Positions 33,525 to 45,485 of a DNA stretch of 64,000 nucleotides are shown here, piece after piece (positions within the stretch are counted from its first letter, which is position 1; every line of letters starts with the position of its first letter). The DNA is from Cephalotus follicularis (lineage: Eukaryota; Streptophyta; Magnoliopsida; Oxalidales; Cephalotaceae), in contig BDDD01000877.1 of the NCBI GenBank assembly GCA_001972305.1, positions 434,001-498,000 on the forward strand, read 5' to 3'. Both the position numbers and the translations under genes were made by a program. Below the pieces are notes generated by a model. The model was given only the letters and a program-made list of their open reading frames with translations. It searched no databases and was not told the DNA's origin.

Positions 33525-35227
33525 ATGCCTCTGAGAAAGATCATCAACAACCACTCCACAACCGGTGGAAGCCAACTTGGCGCTGGAAACGACCCAGCCC
33601 AAACCAGCCAATTTGTCGCCACCGCAGATCAGGCTCCCGTTACGGGGGAGCAGTTCAATCAGCTGATCCAAGGGGCGGAGCGCCTCACCGATTTGCTGGT
33701 CACTAGTTTGGCCACCCAACAACATGTCGGATCTGCTTTGCCAGTTGTCCGAGGAGGTTATGGTCCTATTAGACCAATGGTGGAGATGGGGTGCCCCCGA
33801 GGTGCCGGGCGAAACCCGTCGAGGGGAGACGGATTTCCCCCAAGGTGGTCAGGGGATAATAATCCCCCGGGGAGGAGACCTGAGATCAATGCGTCTCAGA
33901 GGGTAGAGTCCTCAACTACCGGGGATCAGCACAATGGTCCCCTAAGAGTGTACCCCCAGCACCAGGCCATGGAGGTGGATCCCCAAGAGGAAGCCAGGGG
34001 TGCAGGGGGGCACGAGCGCGCTCCAATGCTTTGCGCAGAGCAGGAACGGAGCGGGGGAGCAGGATTGACCGCCCGGCCACATTGGCTGGGGAATCGCATG
34101 TTTCTAGCAGGGCTAAGAACATTGAGGATGTGGAGCAAGCAATGAACAGGAAGCTTGCCAAGATGGAGAGAAGGCTCCAAGGAGCCGAGAAGCCAAGGGG
34201 GTATCTGTCAGAGGTGCGCAACCTTAGCGCCCACCCCTTCACATCCGAGATCATGATAGAGCGTCTCCCCAGCGGATTCAGGCTCCCCAACCTTGACAAA
34301 TATGATGGGTCCATGGACCCGATCCAACATGTGCGCACCTACATTCAAACCATGTTGGTGCACCAGGCCTCAGATGCCACAATTTGCCGAGGGTTCTCGG
34401 CAGCATTGACTGGAGCTGCCCAGTCGTGGTTCTTAACCCTGGCTCAGAGGTCAATGAAGGACTTTCACCAGCTTACGGAGCTGTTCGTCACCAAGTTCCT
34501 CAACAGCACCACACAGAGGAGGAACTCTACCCATCTAATCAACGTGGTGCAGGGGAGAGATGAATCATTGAGAGATAACCTCACCAGATTCAACCGAGAG
34601 TCTCTCACGGCGAAAGACCTGGAACCTTCCTTTGCCATTGCAGCATTGAACAGTGGGCTAAGGAACAACTCGTCCTTCACCCTCTCTCTTCTGAAGAAAC
34701 CCGCGGTGGATATGGCAGACCTGCTGAGGAGAGCAGAAAAATATGTCAACGCCGAGGAGGAGATGGTGGACAGGAAACAGAAAACACCCTGGTCAGGACA
34801 TCAGGAGGAGAGAGGGGAGCAACCACGAAATGCTCTCGGGAAGAAGGATAAGAGAAAGGAGAGGTCAGACCTGCCAAAGGATGACCTCAGACACAAGCTC
34901 TCCAGGAGGGGTGATTCACCCATGGGAGGGGCACCGATCCCATCCTACAACTTTGCCCCCCTCCTGGACACACGCACCAGAATACTTGCTGTGGAAAAAG
35001 ACAAGGTCCCCATCCAGTGGCCCGAGAAGATGAGGTCCCCAGCAGAGAAGAGGGACACAGAAAAATATTACCGGTATCATCGTGACCATGGGCACGATAC
35101 TGAGGAGTGTCGGCAATTGAAGAATCAGATTGAAGACCTGATTCGGAAGAGGCACTTACACAAGTATGTAGGCAGAGATGCTTCCCAGGGAAGAAGGGGG
35201 CAAAGGAGAGAAGAGGTTCCACGGTAA
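33525..35227 (+). pseudogene. gag: Tat element 2 gag, frameshifted
   Basis: The first frame (33525-34145) starts MPLRKIINNHSTTGG. The second (from about 34031) is two bases out of phase and carries the Retrotrans_gag core ('DGSMDPIQHVRTYIQTML', 'GAAQSWFLTLAQRSM', 'FVTKFLNSTTQRRNST') and the motif 'YRYHRDHGHDTEEC', where the first cysteine of element 1 is tyrosine. A TAA at 35225-35227 truncates the end, where element 1 has glutamine (CAG). Confidence 0.85.
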
Positions 35228-35299
35228 CAAGAGGAGCCGCAGCAACAACAACCCAGGGGTATAATCCACACCTCTGGTGGCGACCACAAAAATGCTAGA

Positions 35300-36600
35300 A
35301 AAGCCTATGGAAGGCAATCTCTTGCTGTGAAACAAGTTAACCACAGTAAAAGGCTGAGAACAAGTGGAGATGAGGAGGTAATATCCTTCTCGGAGGCGGA
35401 CTACGAGGGAGTAGTCTTCCTCATGATGACCCAGTGGTGGTAACTCTTCTAATGGAGCTTTTTGACATGACGAGGGTCCTTATTGACAGTGGGAGATCAG
35501 CAGATATCCTGTACAAACATGCATTTGATCAGTTGAGGATACCGACCGACCAAGTGAAGCCCGTGAAGACCCCACTGGTTGGATTTGCAGGTGAGATGAT
35601 CCATCCTCTGTGATCCATCGACCTGTCCGTGGTTGCAGGCACGGCTCCACGCCAGACCCAGGTGTAGATGACGTTCCTGGTGGTAGATACCCCAAGCCTA
35701 TACAATGCCATAGTTGGGCAGCCAGGACTCAACCTGATGGAGGCAATAGTGTCAACAAGACACTTGCTGATGAAGTTCCCCACAAGGTTTGGTATGGGGG
35801 AAGCCAGAGGAGATCAACAGGTGGCAAGACTGTGCTACAAAACTGCCATCATGGACAAAGGGAAGGATAAGGTACTTCCAATTGCAAACGTGGAGCTCAT
35901 GGGGGACGTGGAACCTGAGCGTCCACAGCCTATTGAAGACGTGATCCAAGTGCCCCTAGAGGAGGGTAACTCTGAGAGAGTATTCCAAGTTGGCTCACAG
36001 CTTGGAGAGGTGAAGAAGGGGGAATTAATAACATTCCTCCAAAACAACAGAGACGTGTTTGCCTGGTCGGCAGAGGAGGTCCCTGGGATCAGCCCAAACG
36101 TAATGGTTCACAAGCGAAGTGTGGATCCAATGAGGTCTCCGACCAGGCAGAAGAAGAGGAACTTTGCTCCTAAGAGGCAGCAGGCAATAGCCGAGGAGGT
36201 AAGCAAGCTCCTGCATGCAAGGTTCATAAGGGAAGTACATTACTCAGACTGGCTGGCCAACCCAGTCCTAGTCAAAAAAGCAAATGGTAAGTGGAGGATG
36301 TGCATCGACTTCACAGACCTCAACAAAGCTTGCCCTAAGGATCACTTCCCTCTCCCAAAGATAGATCAATTGGTGGATACGACCTCCGGCTACAAAATGT
36401 TGAGCTTCTTAGATGCCTACTCGGGGTATAATCAAATCCTCATGTATAGCCCCGACGAGAACAAGACAGCCTTCATTACAGACTGGGGAATGTATTGCTA
36501 CAAGGTCATGCCTTTTGGTTTGAAGAACGCAGGGGCCACCTACCAACGACTGGTCAACAAAATCTTTGAGCCTCAGATTGGGAGAAACATGGAGGTCTAG
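35300..36600 (+). pseudogene. pol: Tat element 2 protease and N-terminal RT
   Basis: The protease region around 35480-35500 reads IDSGRSADILYKHAF in a broken frame. From 35668 the frame is open through 'FVDTPSLYNAIVGQPGLN' type protease end and RT ('MCIDFTDLNKACPKDHFP', 'FLDAYSGYNQILM', 'MPFGLKNAGATYQRL'). It stops at TAG 36598-36600, exactly at the tyrosine of the catalytic YIDD, leaving stop-I-D-D. A one-base deletion shortly after shifts the frame. Confidence 0.85.
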
Positions 36601-38183
36601 ATCGACGACATGCTTGTAAGACCCCAGCCAGGAGCCCCCACATCAAAGACTTGGAAGAAACATTTGAGGTGTTGAGGAGATATAAAATGAAACTCAATCC
36701 TTCCAAGTGCACTTTTGGGGTCACCTCTGGAAAGTTCCTCGGATTCATGGTCTCCAGTAGAGGAATAGAGGCCAATCCAAAGAAGATCTCAGCAGTTTGA
36801 AGTATGATACCTCCCCAAACCATCAGGGATGTTCAAAGACTAAATGGAAAGATAGCAGCCCTGAGCATGTTTGTTTCAAAATCAGCAGAGAAGTGCCTCC
36901 CTTTCTTCAAAGTACTTAGGGATCCCAAGGGATTTTCTTGGTCAGACGAGTATCAAGCAGTCTTCGATAAGTTGAAGGAATACCTGGCTTCCCCTCCTCT
37001 GATCTCAAAACCTAAGGATGGGGAAGACTTGTATTTGTACCTTGCAACCACCTCGGGCGCAGTAAGTGTAGTACTGGTCATGGAGGAGGAGAAAGTTCAA
37101 AAGCCAGTGTACTATGTGAGCAAGGCTTTGAATGATGCTGAGGGAAGGTATTCAAAGGTGGAGAAGTTCGCCTATGCTCTGATCATAGCAGCCAGAAAAC
37201 TGAGGCCTTATTTTCAAGCCCATACAATCAAAGTTCTGACTGACAAGCCACTCAAACAAGTTCTTGCAAAGCCTGACACATCAGGAAGGTTGATCAAGTG
37301 GTCAGTCGAACTAGGCGAGTATGATGTGAAGTTCGAAGCCAGACCAGCCATCAAATCACAGGTCCTGGCCGACTTTATTGGAGACAATACACCTACGGAG
37401 TGTGCGGAGGAGAACCCCTCCGAGAACAAGAGGGGGATATGGAAGTTGTCCGTGGATGGCTCATCCTGCGTCACTGGCAGTGGAGCAGGACTGGTGTTAA
37501 CAAGTCCAGATGGTTGGACGTTGGAGTATGCTCTGAGGTTCGGTTTCAAAGCTACAAACAACGAAGTCAAGTGGGAAGCTCTAATAGCTGGGCTGGCAAT
37601 CGCAAAGCACTTGGAGGTGCAAAAGATAGAGGCCTCCAGTGATTCTCAGCTATTGGTTGGCTTGGCGGGTGGAGAATGCGAAGCCCGAAAAGACTCAATG
37701 GCAAAGTACTTATCCCATTTTCAGAGCTTGAAGTCAGCCTTCGAAGTTCTAAGGGTTTTGAAAGTCCCCAGAGCAGAGAACGCCAGAGTAGACCAATTAT
37801 CGAAACTAGCTGTGGCAGAGGAGCTAGAGAAGAATCAAACCGTGCTAGTAGACTACCTGGACAGGCCCACCATCTCTGAAGTAGATGTGATGGACATAGA
37901 CCTACCACAAGAGCCAAACTGGATGACCCCATTCATCAATTGGCTAAGGAACGGAATTTTACCTGAGGACCCAGCAGAGGCGAGGAAACTGGTATACAAA
38001 GCAAACAGATTCCAGCTCCGAAATGGGATCCTCTACAAAAGGTCTTTCTCTTTTCCTTGGCTAAGATGCTTGACACCCTTAGAGGCCGATTATGCTCTAA
38101 AGGAAGTCCATGAAGGAGTTTGTGGTAACCACACAGAGGGCAGGACATTGTCACACAAGTTATTAAGGCGGGGCTACTACTGA
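36601..38183 (+). pseudogene. pol: Tat element 2 RT end, RNase H and second RNase H
   Basis: After the RT break the open part (36804-38183) contains 'RDVQRLNGKIAALSMF', 'KALNDAEGRYSKVEKF', 'VLTDKPLKQVL' and the archaeal-type RNase H (VDGSS, SDSQL, RVDQLS). The catalytic glutamate region reads NNEVKWEAL where element 1 has NNEAEWEAL, so the key acid is lysine. The zinc-finger start 'EVHEGVCGNHTEGRTLSHKLL' follows, then a TGA replaces a tryptophan codon at 38181-38183. Confidence 0.85.
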
Positions 38184-39155
38184 CCCACCTTGCATCAAGA
38201 TGCTATAGACTTGGTAAGGAAATGTGATAAATGCCTGAGGAAAGCAAATATAAGCAGAAGATCCTCTCAACCTCTGACATCTATCACGGCCCCCTAGCCC
38301 TTTGCACAATGAAGAATGGACTTCGTCGGACCACTGCCTATGGCAACAGGCCAGAGGAAGTTCCTCGTTGTAGATGTAGACTATTTTACCAAGTGGGTAG
38401 AAGCAGAACCCCTGACCACGATTACAGAGAAGAACACGAAAAGCTTTGTATAGAAGTCCATCATCTGTAGATTCGGAGTCCCGAGGACAATAGTCTCAGA
38501 TAATGGTAAACAGTTTGACTACCAGGCCTTTTGTGGCTTTTGCAGAGAGTGGAGAATAGAGCATAGGCTTGCCTCAGTAGCCTACCCCCAGAGCAACGGT
38601 CAAGCAGAGGTGATAAATAGAGAAAACATCTCCGGCTTGAAGAAACACCTTGAAGACAGCAAAGGAATATGGACAGAGGAGCTACCAAGTGTACTATGGG
38701 CATATAGAACCACTCCTCGGACCACAACTGGTGAGTCCCCATACAGCCTTTGTTTCAGAGCTGAAGCTATGATACCGGTGAAGATTGGTATGCAATCACC
38801 AAGAGTTGTGCACTTTACTGAAGAGAATAATGAACAAGGACTGAGATGCCTCCTGGATTTAGTAGAAGAGCTCAGAGATAAGGCCGCTATCAGAGTTGTA
38901 GCCTACCAACAGAGGGTGAGCCGTTACTATAACAAAAGGGTAAGCCCCAGACCACTAAGACAAGGAGATCTAGTCCTACGCAACTCGGCTATTGCAGATC
39001 CAACCGGTACTAGAGGAAAACTAGCTCCCGTCTGGGAAGGACCATACAAGATCAAGATATTGCTCCGCCTAGGAACATTCAAACTTGAAACTCTGGGGGG
39101 AAGGGAGATTTCCAGAGCTTAGAATGCCGAGCATTTGAGAAAATACTATCAGTGA
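38184..39155 (+). pseudogene. Tat element 2 integrase, many stops
   Basis: The order matches element 1: 'RKFLVVDVDYFTKWVEAEP', 'SDNGKQFD', 'NGQAEVINRENISG', then from 38610 an open frame to 39122 with 'WAYRTTPRTTTGESPYSL' and 'GTRGKLAPVWEGPYKI'. Tryptophan codons have become stops in several places (near 38295, 38311, 38450 and 39120). The residual end 'NAEHLRKYYQ' is visible after the last of these. Confidence 0.85.
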
Positions 39156-40110
39156 TTTTGTGTAAGTTGTACAAATTCATGATAGCAATAAAGTTGAATT
39201 TTTTCAAAATGCTTGTTCAAGATCATAGTTCCAAGTTTTCAAGGGACCGGAGGACCAATGTTGATGTCCTTAAACCTCTAAACAACCGTCAATCAACTCC
39301 CCCAGGGGAGCACCAAAAAATCTCCCCAAGGGAGTGCCAAAAAGCCTCCCCCAGGGGAGTGCCAAAAAAGATCCTCCAAGGGACATTATAAAAAGACCCC
39401 CCAGGGGGCAATTCTACAAAGCCTCCTCTAGGGGAGCACCCAAAAAGCCTTATCCATAGGGCATTACCAAAAAGACCCCCAAGGGGGCAATCCTAAAAAG
39501 ACTTCCAAGGAAGTGTTAAGACTCCCCAGGGAGCGAACCCTGGTAAGCAACACCATGGGAACTTGTTCGATCAGACCTGAAATCGTGTCTTGAGAGGCGA
39601 ATCCATGGGAACTCACAATGATCAAGTTCGTTGGACAGAGCACTTTAATACAATTGTCCCTACGTGGACCGCAAGCTCAGCCAACCTGGCCTAAAACACA
39701 ATGAGCCAGACGAGACCCTGCTTGGCAAACCCATAGGAACTTGCCCAAGCAAACCTAGAACTTTGTCTATGAACACAGTAGAACTCGTAAAGACTAAGTC
39801 TCTATGCCTAAGTTCCTTTGAATAAGGTGTCCTAAGGGGACTACAAAGCTTAGGTGATTAAGCCCGAAAATTGTTCTATTATTTACATTCAATTGTCCTA
39901 AGGGAATGGTGAATGCCCAGGAAGAGCTCAAACACAGCGTGCAACTCAAACAAAGTCCGGGGTCAAAAAGGATGGTATTTCATGAGTACTTAATGACATT
40001 TCAAAGCAAAGAAGTAAAGCATACATAAGTGAGGCTCAAAAGTACTCCTTTTTTATTGATTAATATGACATTTACATTGTTGAGAGAAAAGAAAAATACA
40101 AAAGGCAAAC
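39156..40110 (+). other. Tat element 2 spacer with ~27 bp tandem repeats
   Basis: Between integrase and the antisense genes there is no recognised protein. At 39296-39540 about nine units of roughly 27 bp share 'ccccaggggagcaccaaaaag' (with variants). The rest is similar in layout to the spacer of element 1. Confidence 0.75.
39296..39540 (+). repeat. ~27 bp tandem repeat downstream of pol
   Basis: Units alternate 'cccccaggggagc' and 'accaaaaagcctc'-like sequence with small length changes; about nine units can be traced. Confidence 0.85.
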
Positions 40111-40117
40111 AAAAATT

Positions 40118-42982
40118 CTACTCTAAGTTCTCATCCCTGGAAGGGACGTCATACACAACCGGAGGAGGAGGAGGATCCTGAGGAGTTGGATCAGTTGGCA
40201 AAGGCGGAGAACCTTCAGCCAAGCTCCCCAGAAGAGTGTCCATGGCTACTGGCCCAGGTAAGGGTTCCAGTGTCAAGGGATCCAGGGTAGGGTTCTCAAC
40301 GAGAATTGAGGAGAGGGGTCCTGCATCCAAGGGCTCAACATCGGGCCCCCTGGCACCACCCATGAACTTGACAACATCGCGCCCCTCAGGCATCCACTCA
40401 GGTCCCAGGCTGGGTCCTGACCATCATCAAAGGCTCGGAAGGACCTCTCCTCAGCATCGTCGACCCCATCAGGGATGAAGTCATATTCGTTCACCTGAGG
40501 CCCACAAATGATAGACTCTAGGGGGAGCTCAGGGTGAAATTCCACCATGTTTCGACAGGAGTAGAACCCCCAGCGAAAGAGGATTGAGGACTTCTTGAAG
40601 ACCTCTCTATTGAAATCTTCAGAGGCCCAGAAGTTGTCCACATCCCTGACCATGGCTTCTTCGAACTCCGTAGAAGCCCGGAAATTGTCCATAGCCATGG
40701 CCATGGCATCTTCGAACTCCACCGAAGCCCGGTAATTCTCCTCGGCCCTGACCATGGTGTCTTGGTACTCTAAGGAAGCCTTGAAGTCAAGAAAGACCCT
40801 CTCCTCGTTCGCACTGATCCGGGCTCCCTCTAGTTCCTGGTGCTCCTTGAGCCTCTTGCCATAGGCTCTCAGCCTGTCCTCAAGGATGGCGATCTTCTCA
40901 ACTGCCACCAGCCTCATCCTCTTCTCCCTCCCCAGGTCTTCGAGGGATTTGTCCTTCTCAGTAGTGAGGCCCTCCTGAACACTAATCACATCCTCGAGTT
41001 AGGCCTTTAGCACATTCTCCCTCCTCTTGTACTTAGCGTTCGCAGCCCTAATTTGCTCGAGAAGGGACCTCTCCTAGTCAGTCCTCTCCATGACAAGTTG
41101 GGCATCATTCATTAGCTGAAAAGAAGAATGTATAGTTGATGTCAAGAGTTAGAAAAAATTCACTAACCCTGAAGCCGCTTTGGAAGAGGTGGATCCATAG
41201 GTGAGGGATGTCCCAGTCTTTTCTCAGCTCCACATCATAGGGGAAAAGACCGGCCTTGCCTAGCTCGACAGCAACCCCGGCTGTCTTCATATTAACCCCG
41301 GTCCTGCGAAGCATGGTGAGGATCTTATTAATTTGATCCATCTCCTTGGCGGGGTATAGCATGGAGGGGTTCTGGGGGCCGTCCTCAAGGGGTTCAGCCC
41401 TAGGAGCGTCTCCACCATCGGTCCTCTGCCTCCTCGACGGGTGATCGAGGTCATCAACGACAGTCCGCTTCCCACGGGCAATCTCAGCCCTCCTCATCTC
41501 GGCCCTGGTTTCCACAGCCACGGTGGTCCCAACCAACTCAAAACCCCTTGCCTGGGTATCAATGGTTGTACCTCCTCCAGCCCTGGCCTCCTCAGCCCAG
41601 GCCCCTGCCTCCTCAGCACTTTTGCGGGCTCTCTCCGCGGCCCGAGCCCTTGCCTCCTTGGCAACTTTGCTGGCTCTCTCCACTGCACGGGCCCTCGCCT
41701 CCTCGGCACCTTTCCAGGCACGCTCCTTCGCCCTGGCCCTGTCAACGGCCTCCTTGGAAGCTCCTCTTCCTACTCCATCAGTGGATTTCCTCCTCATGAG
41801 GGCCCTTTTCTTAGCTTCAGCCTCTTGCCTCAGCTGTTCAGGGTCCTGCGCCCTGACCTGCTCCCGGGCAGACCTGACGGCATCCAGAGCTGATTGTCGA
41901 TTAGCCATCACTGCACAGAAGTATGGAAAGAAAGTTAGAAAAATATCCGAGAAGGAATAATAGCAATAGAATAATAAAAATCCAAGGGAAAGCATAATAC
42001 AGCTCTCTCTATGGCCAGTTGTCGTGGACTCAGGTCCATCCAAGGCATCCATGCTCCTTCCTCTCTCATCTCCCACTACCGAGGAACCAGGACCATCTCG
42101 GGCACCCAAGTTCCCTCCAATCGTAATTCCCGTTGGGACTTCCCCAGCCAGATCCGGCCCAGCCCTGCAACCATAGGTCCTACTAAGCCCATGGGTTTGC
42201 AGGTTGACCTCAGAGACCACTACTAGCACCTCCTCAGGGGCGAGAGCTAGAAGCTTGTCCAGGTCGACCCTCTCCTCCCTGGACAGAAACACCCTTTGGC
42301 TAAGGGCCACTGTATCCAAGGTGTCAGTCCACGGGCTTGGAGTGAAACCGAGAAGGTTCTTGACCATAAAATACTTCTCCCTCCAGTTCTTCACTGTCTT
42401 GGTGTTCTCCGCCAACAACTTGTGATGACCCGCTCGCGACTTGAAGTAGAAACCCCGCTTCTTTGGGGAGGAAGTTATAGTATGGAACTCCTTAAATAGC
42501 CCAACAGTGTCTGTCACCCCTGCCTCAAGGCACTGAACCAGGAAGCCAATAATGAAACCCCAGGACTGGGCCTAGAGCATCAAGGGATGAACCTGGTAAT
42601 GCCTGAGGATGCTGATGGCGAAGGGGGCCAGGGGAAGTCTTAGCCCATGCACCAGGGCCTCTTGAAACACTAAAAAATAACCCTGCCTGCTCTTTGAGGC
42701 CATCATGGGATCAGAGGGAATCTCCAAGTCCAAGCTACCAGGGATGGAGTATTCCCTGACTAGCTTCTCCAATTTCTTCACACTCACTGTGGTTTGTTCA
42801 AAATCGGCCCTAACAACTTGGACCCCAGCCTCTCGGGCTACCATGTTGGGGTTCCCAGCAGTGGAAGCCTTCATCTCCACCTCCATGTTAAGGGGGCGCT
42901 CAGCAATGGTGACCCCCAGGGATAATTGGGCTACCACCTCGGAACGCCTGACCAGCCTCCTAGTCTGTTTGGTCCTGGCCAT
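40118..42982 (-). pseudogene. Antisense Tat gene with Transposase_28-like region and long coiled coil
   Basis: On the minus strand, MARTKQTRRLVRR (from 42982) leads to 'GYFLVFQEALVHGLRLPLAPF' and, after a TAG near 42568, 'SWGFIIGFLVQCLEAGV', 'GFYFKSRAGHHKLL' and 'WREKYFMVKNLLGF'. This matches the element 1 gene and resembles PF04195. An intron-like segment 42000-41911 (GT...TGTGCAG) separates a 'MANRQSALDAV' exon, rich in Ala/Arg/Glu (41900-41520, coiled-coil-like). A second intron-like gap is at 41167-41116. The tail (40989-40273) has repeated 'EFEDAM...DNFRAS' segments, then a frameshift near 40390 into an ending at 40118. Function is unknown. Confidence 0.7.
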
Positions 42983-43630
42983 GGTGTTTTGAGAGAGAGA
43001 GGAAGACGAAGACAAAGACAAACACGAAGTGGTCATAGGAATCAAGCAAAATGTAAATGAAAACTAAAGGAAAGCTATTCACCTGTATACTTGAGCAAAG
43101 AAGGAAACGAAGCTTGAAGGTTAAGAAAGCAAAGGATTCAAGAAATCTAAAGCTTTGAAGAATTATGAGTTCGTAAAGAGTACACCCAAAGTGGAAGAGG
43201 GGTATTTAAAGGCCCTGGGAATGCATCCAGACCATAGATCCTATTTGATTTCAACGGTAGAGATCCCTCTCCCAAAACAAGAGCGGGAAACGAAGAGTTT
43301 GAGCGCGGGCACCGAAGCGTCAAGCGTTTAAAATTCATATGTTACGGCGTAATGATAAGAATTAATTGAAGGGGTATGACGCAAAAGGACGTCTGTCACG
43401 TCACGTCTTATCAACGATTGATTTGGGCCACGATGTTGTGCCCACATAAGGATTGGGTTAAGACTAATCTACAAAGAGTAAGGTCCCTCTCGAGGCCTCG
43501 CAAGACTACTTCCCCTCTTCCCCTGGTCAACCCAGGGTCGATCCTTCAATGGAGCTCTGCCCGAGTTATTACTCTCAACTCTGCTCCTCCTCCTCTGCCA
43601 AAGCCAGAGGAGAAGGACCAGGGGGGCATA

Positions 43631-44156
43631 TGATATGGGAAAATTCTTTTATTAAGCATAATGACACGTGCCCATATGAAAGGACGACATGTGTCATTCT
43701 AAGGCCTGGGCATATGGCTAGGGAATACAAGTTTAAACACCATTAGTGCACCGTTGTTCTCAGGCGTTGCCAGCCCATGACCAGAGACGTGCACGGTACC
43801 AAGTCCAAAAGGAAAAATGCCACCAAATCCGGTGGAGATCAAGGGGAAATGCCCGGGCTACTCGGGCATTTTCCTTAGGGGCAACCATCAACTCCTATTT
43901 CCATGCTCAACAGTTACATTGGATATCTATAAATACTAAATCCAACGACTTCAACCAGGCCAGCCATTTTTGCACTCTACTTGAGCGACGGAGTGTCCTC
44001 GAGAGAACAACCTCCTGGAACTTCAAACTTTGTGCTCTTATTGTGCAGGGATCGTCAACCACAAAACTACCTTTCTCGGACAAATTCCAGCGTTTCCATT
44101 ACAAATCAAAGCCCTCCACATAGGGTACTGTTGAAGGAAGGTTTTCTACATCAACA
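43631..44156 (+). repeat. 3' LTR of Tat element 2
   Basis: The 526 bp copy is preceded by the same aggggggcata polypurine run as in element 1 and ends at ATCAACA before the TAAAG duplication. Confidence 0.9.
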
Positions 44157-44332
44157 TAAAGTAAGGTAATAAAAATTTATTTTATGATTATGTGAGGAAG
44201 AGATATATTGTTTATTACTTAGTTTATTTTCTTTTAATCTTTGATGTACACATGTCACGCAATATGTAGTAAATACTCAATAGTCCAACATCTTAATAGC
44301 ATGAAAAACAGTAAGCCAACAATGAAGACGAG
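44157..44332. other. Short spacer
   Basis: AT-rich sequence holding the TAAAG duplication of Tat element 2 (44157-44161) and, at its end, the ACGAG duplication of the next solo LTR (44328-44332). No gene is seen. Confidence 0.6.
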
Positions 44333-45485
44333 TGAGGGGGGGGTGAATTGTAGTTTCTAAAAATTTAATTAACTTTTCACAAATACAAGTTAAAATCAAT
44401 GAACACAATATATGTATGTAATCAAAAGAAAATAAATAAAATAATTAAAGAGAGAGAGTTAGAGAATTGCAAACACGGTTTTAGAGTGGTTCGGCTTAAC
44501 TCTTGCCTACGTCCACTTTTCCCAAGGATCTCCTTGAGTTTCCACTATTCTCCGAATAAACTTTCGGGTGCTATTCGGTGCACCTTTTACACTTGTTCGT
44601 GATTGACCTCAATCAATTACAAATTTTGGGTTCACTCCCCTAGGGTTCACTCCCCTATTACAATCAAAGTGTATAATGAAGAAAGTTTGATTTTAACCTC
44701 TCAAAGGTTGGATTTTACAAGATAATATCTCTTAAAATAAATAAGAACAAAAGTAGGCTAAGGCACAAAAACTTTGATTTCAAGATTTTGATGATCTTTG
44801 TTGGGCTCTTTTCAATTGATGTTGTTTTCTCTTTGTAGTATGCTCACTTGTGTTCTTGATGTATTGTACTTCTTTTTCACACTTCAAAAATTGTGTTTAT
44901 AGCCGTTTTAGTCTTGTAAGATCCGTTGGATATGTCTTGGAGTTTGTTGTTTCAAAGACGGTGCATTAAAACAGAGTCGGAAATTGTTTCAGCTGTGCAA
45001 AGCGTCGACCATTTGCCTCAAAGCGTCGCCGCTTATATGACTGTTGGGCATTTGAATTTGAAATTTCTGGTCAAAGCGTTGGCGGTCTGGATTTGGGGTC
45101 GACAGTTTCCTCAAAGCGCTGACGCTTTGTAATGAGCGTCGCCGCTTTGGGCAATTTTAATTAGCCCAAAATTCTCTGGTTTTATCCGCTGATATATGTC
45201 TCCTAAACGCTGGCGCATAGCCTCAAAGCGCTGACGCTTTTCTCAGAGCGTCGATGGTTTGGCCATTTTCTCCTTTGCTTCAATGCTTCAACTGTTGGCG
45301 CTTTGCGCCTAGCTCTCGAGGGTTCCTTAAGCGCTGACGCTTACTTTTAAAGCGTCGACGCTTTAAGCTTTATCTGTAATTTTCTTGCTGTTTTGCACAT
45401 TCTATCTTTTACTTGCACATAAAGAAACTTTGTTAAACACAAATATGTTATCATCAAAACTATGATTGAGACATAAATGTCAACA
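44333..45485 (-). mobile_element. Solo SIRE-like (copia) LTR
   Basis: On the minus strand it starts TGTTGACATTTATGTC with 'GTTTTGATGATAACA' soon after, the usual start of SIRE/Maximus LTRs, and ends CACCCCCCCTCA. A perfect ACGAG duplication flanks it (44328-44332 and 45486-45490). It has no interior, so it is a solo LTR of 1153 bp. A GCGTCGACGC cluster occupies about 44998-45365. Confidence 0.85.
44998..45365. repeat. GCGTCGACGC motif cluster in the SIRE-like LTR
   Basis: About a dozen matches such as agcgtcgac, agcgctgacgct and agcgtcgacgct occur with irregular spacing; many vary by one base. Confidence 0.85.

Larger units (their letters stand above)
32929..44156 (+). mobile_element. Tat-lineage Ty3/gypsy element 2, older, complete with target duplication
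   Basis: The LTRs are 32929-33479 and 43631-44156, both starting TGATATG and ending ATCAACA, flanked by a perfect TAAAG duplication (32924-32928 and 44157-44161). Domain order equals Tat element 1 and the proteins are clearly related, but the LTRs have diverged from each other far more than those of element 1, and pol has many more stops. The antisense block is longer than in element 1. Confidence 0.92.

Noticed and set aside
41441-41960. Plus-strand proline/alanine-rich frames
   Set aside because: They are shadows of the minus-strand Ala/Arg/Glu-rich coiled-coil exon.
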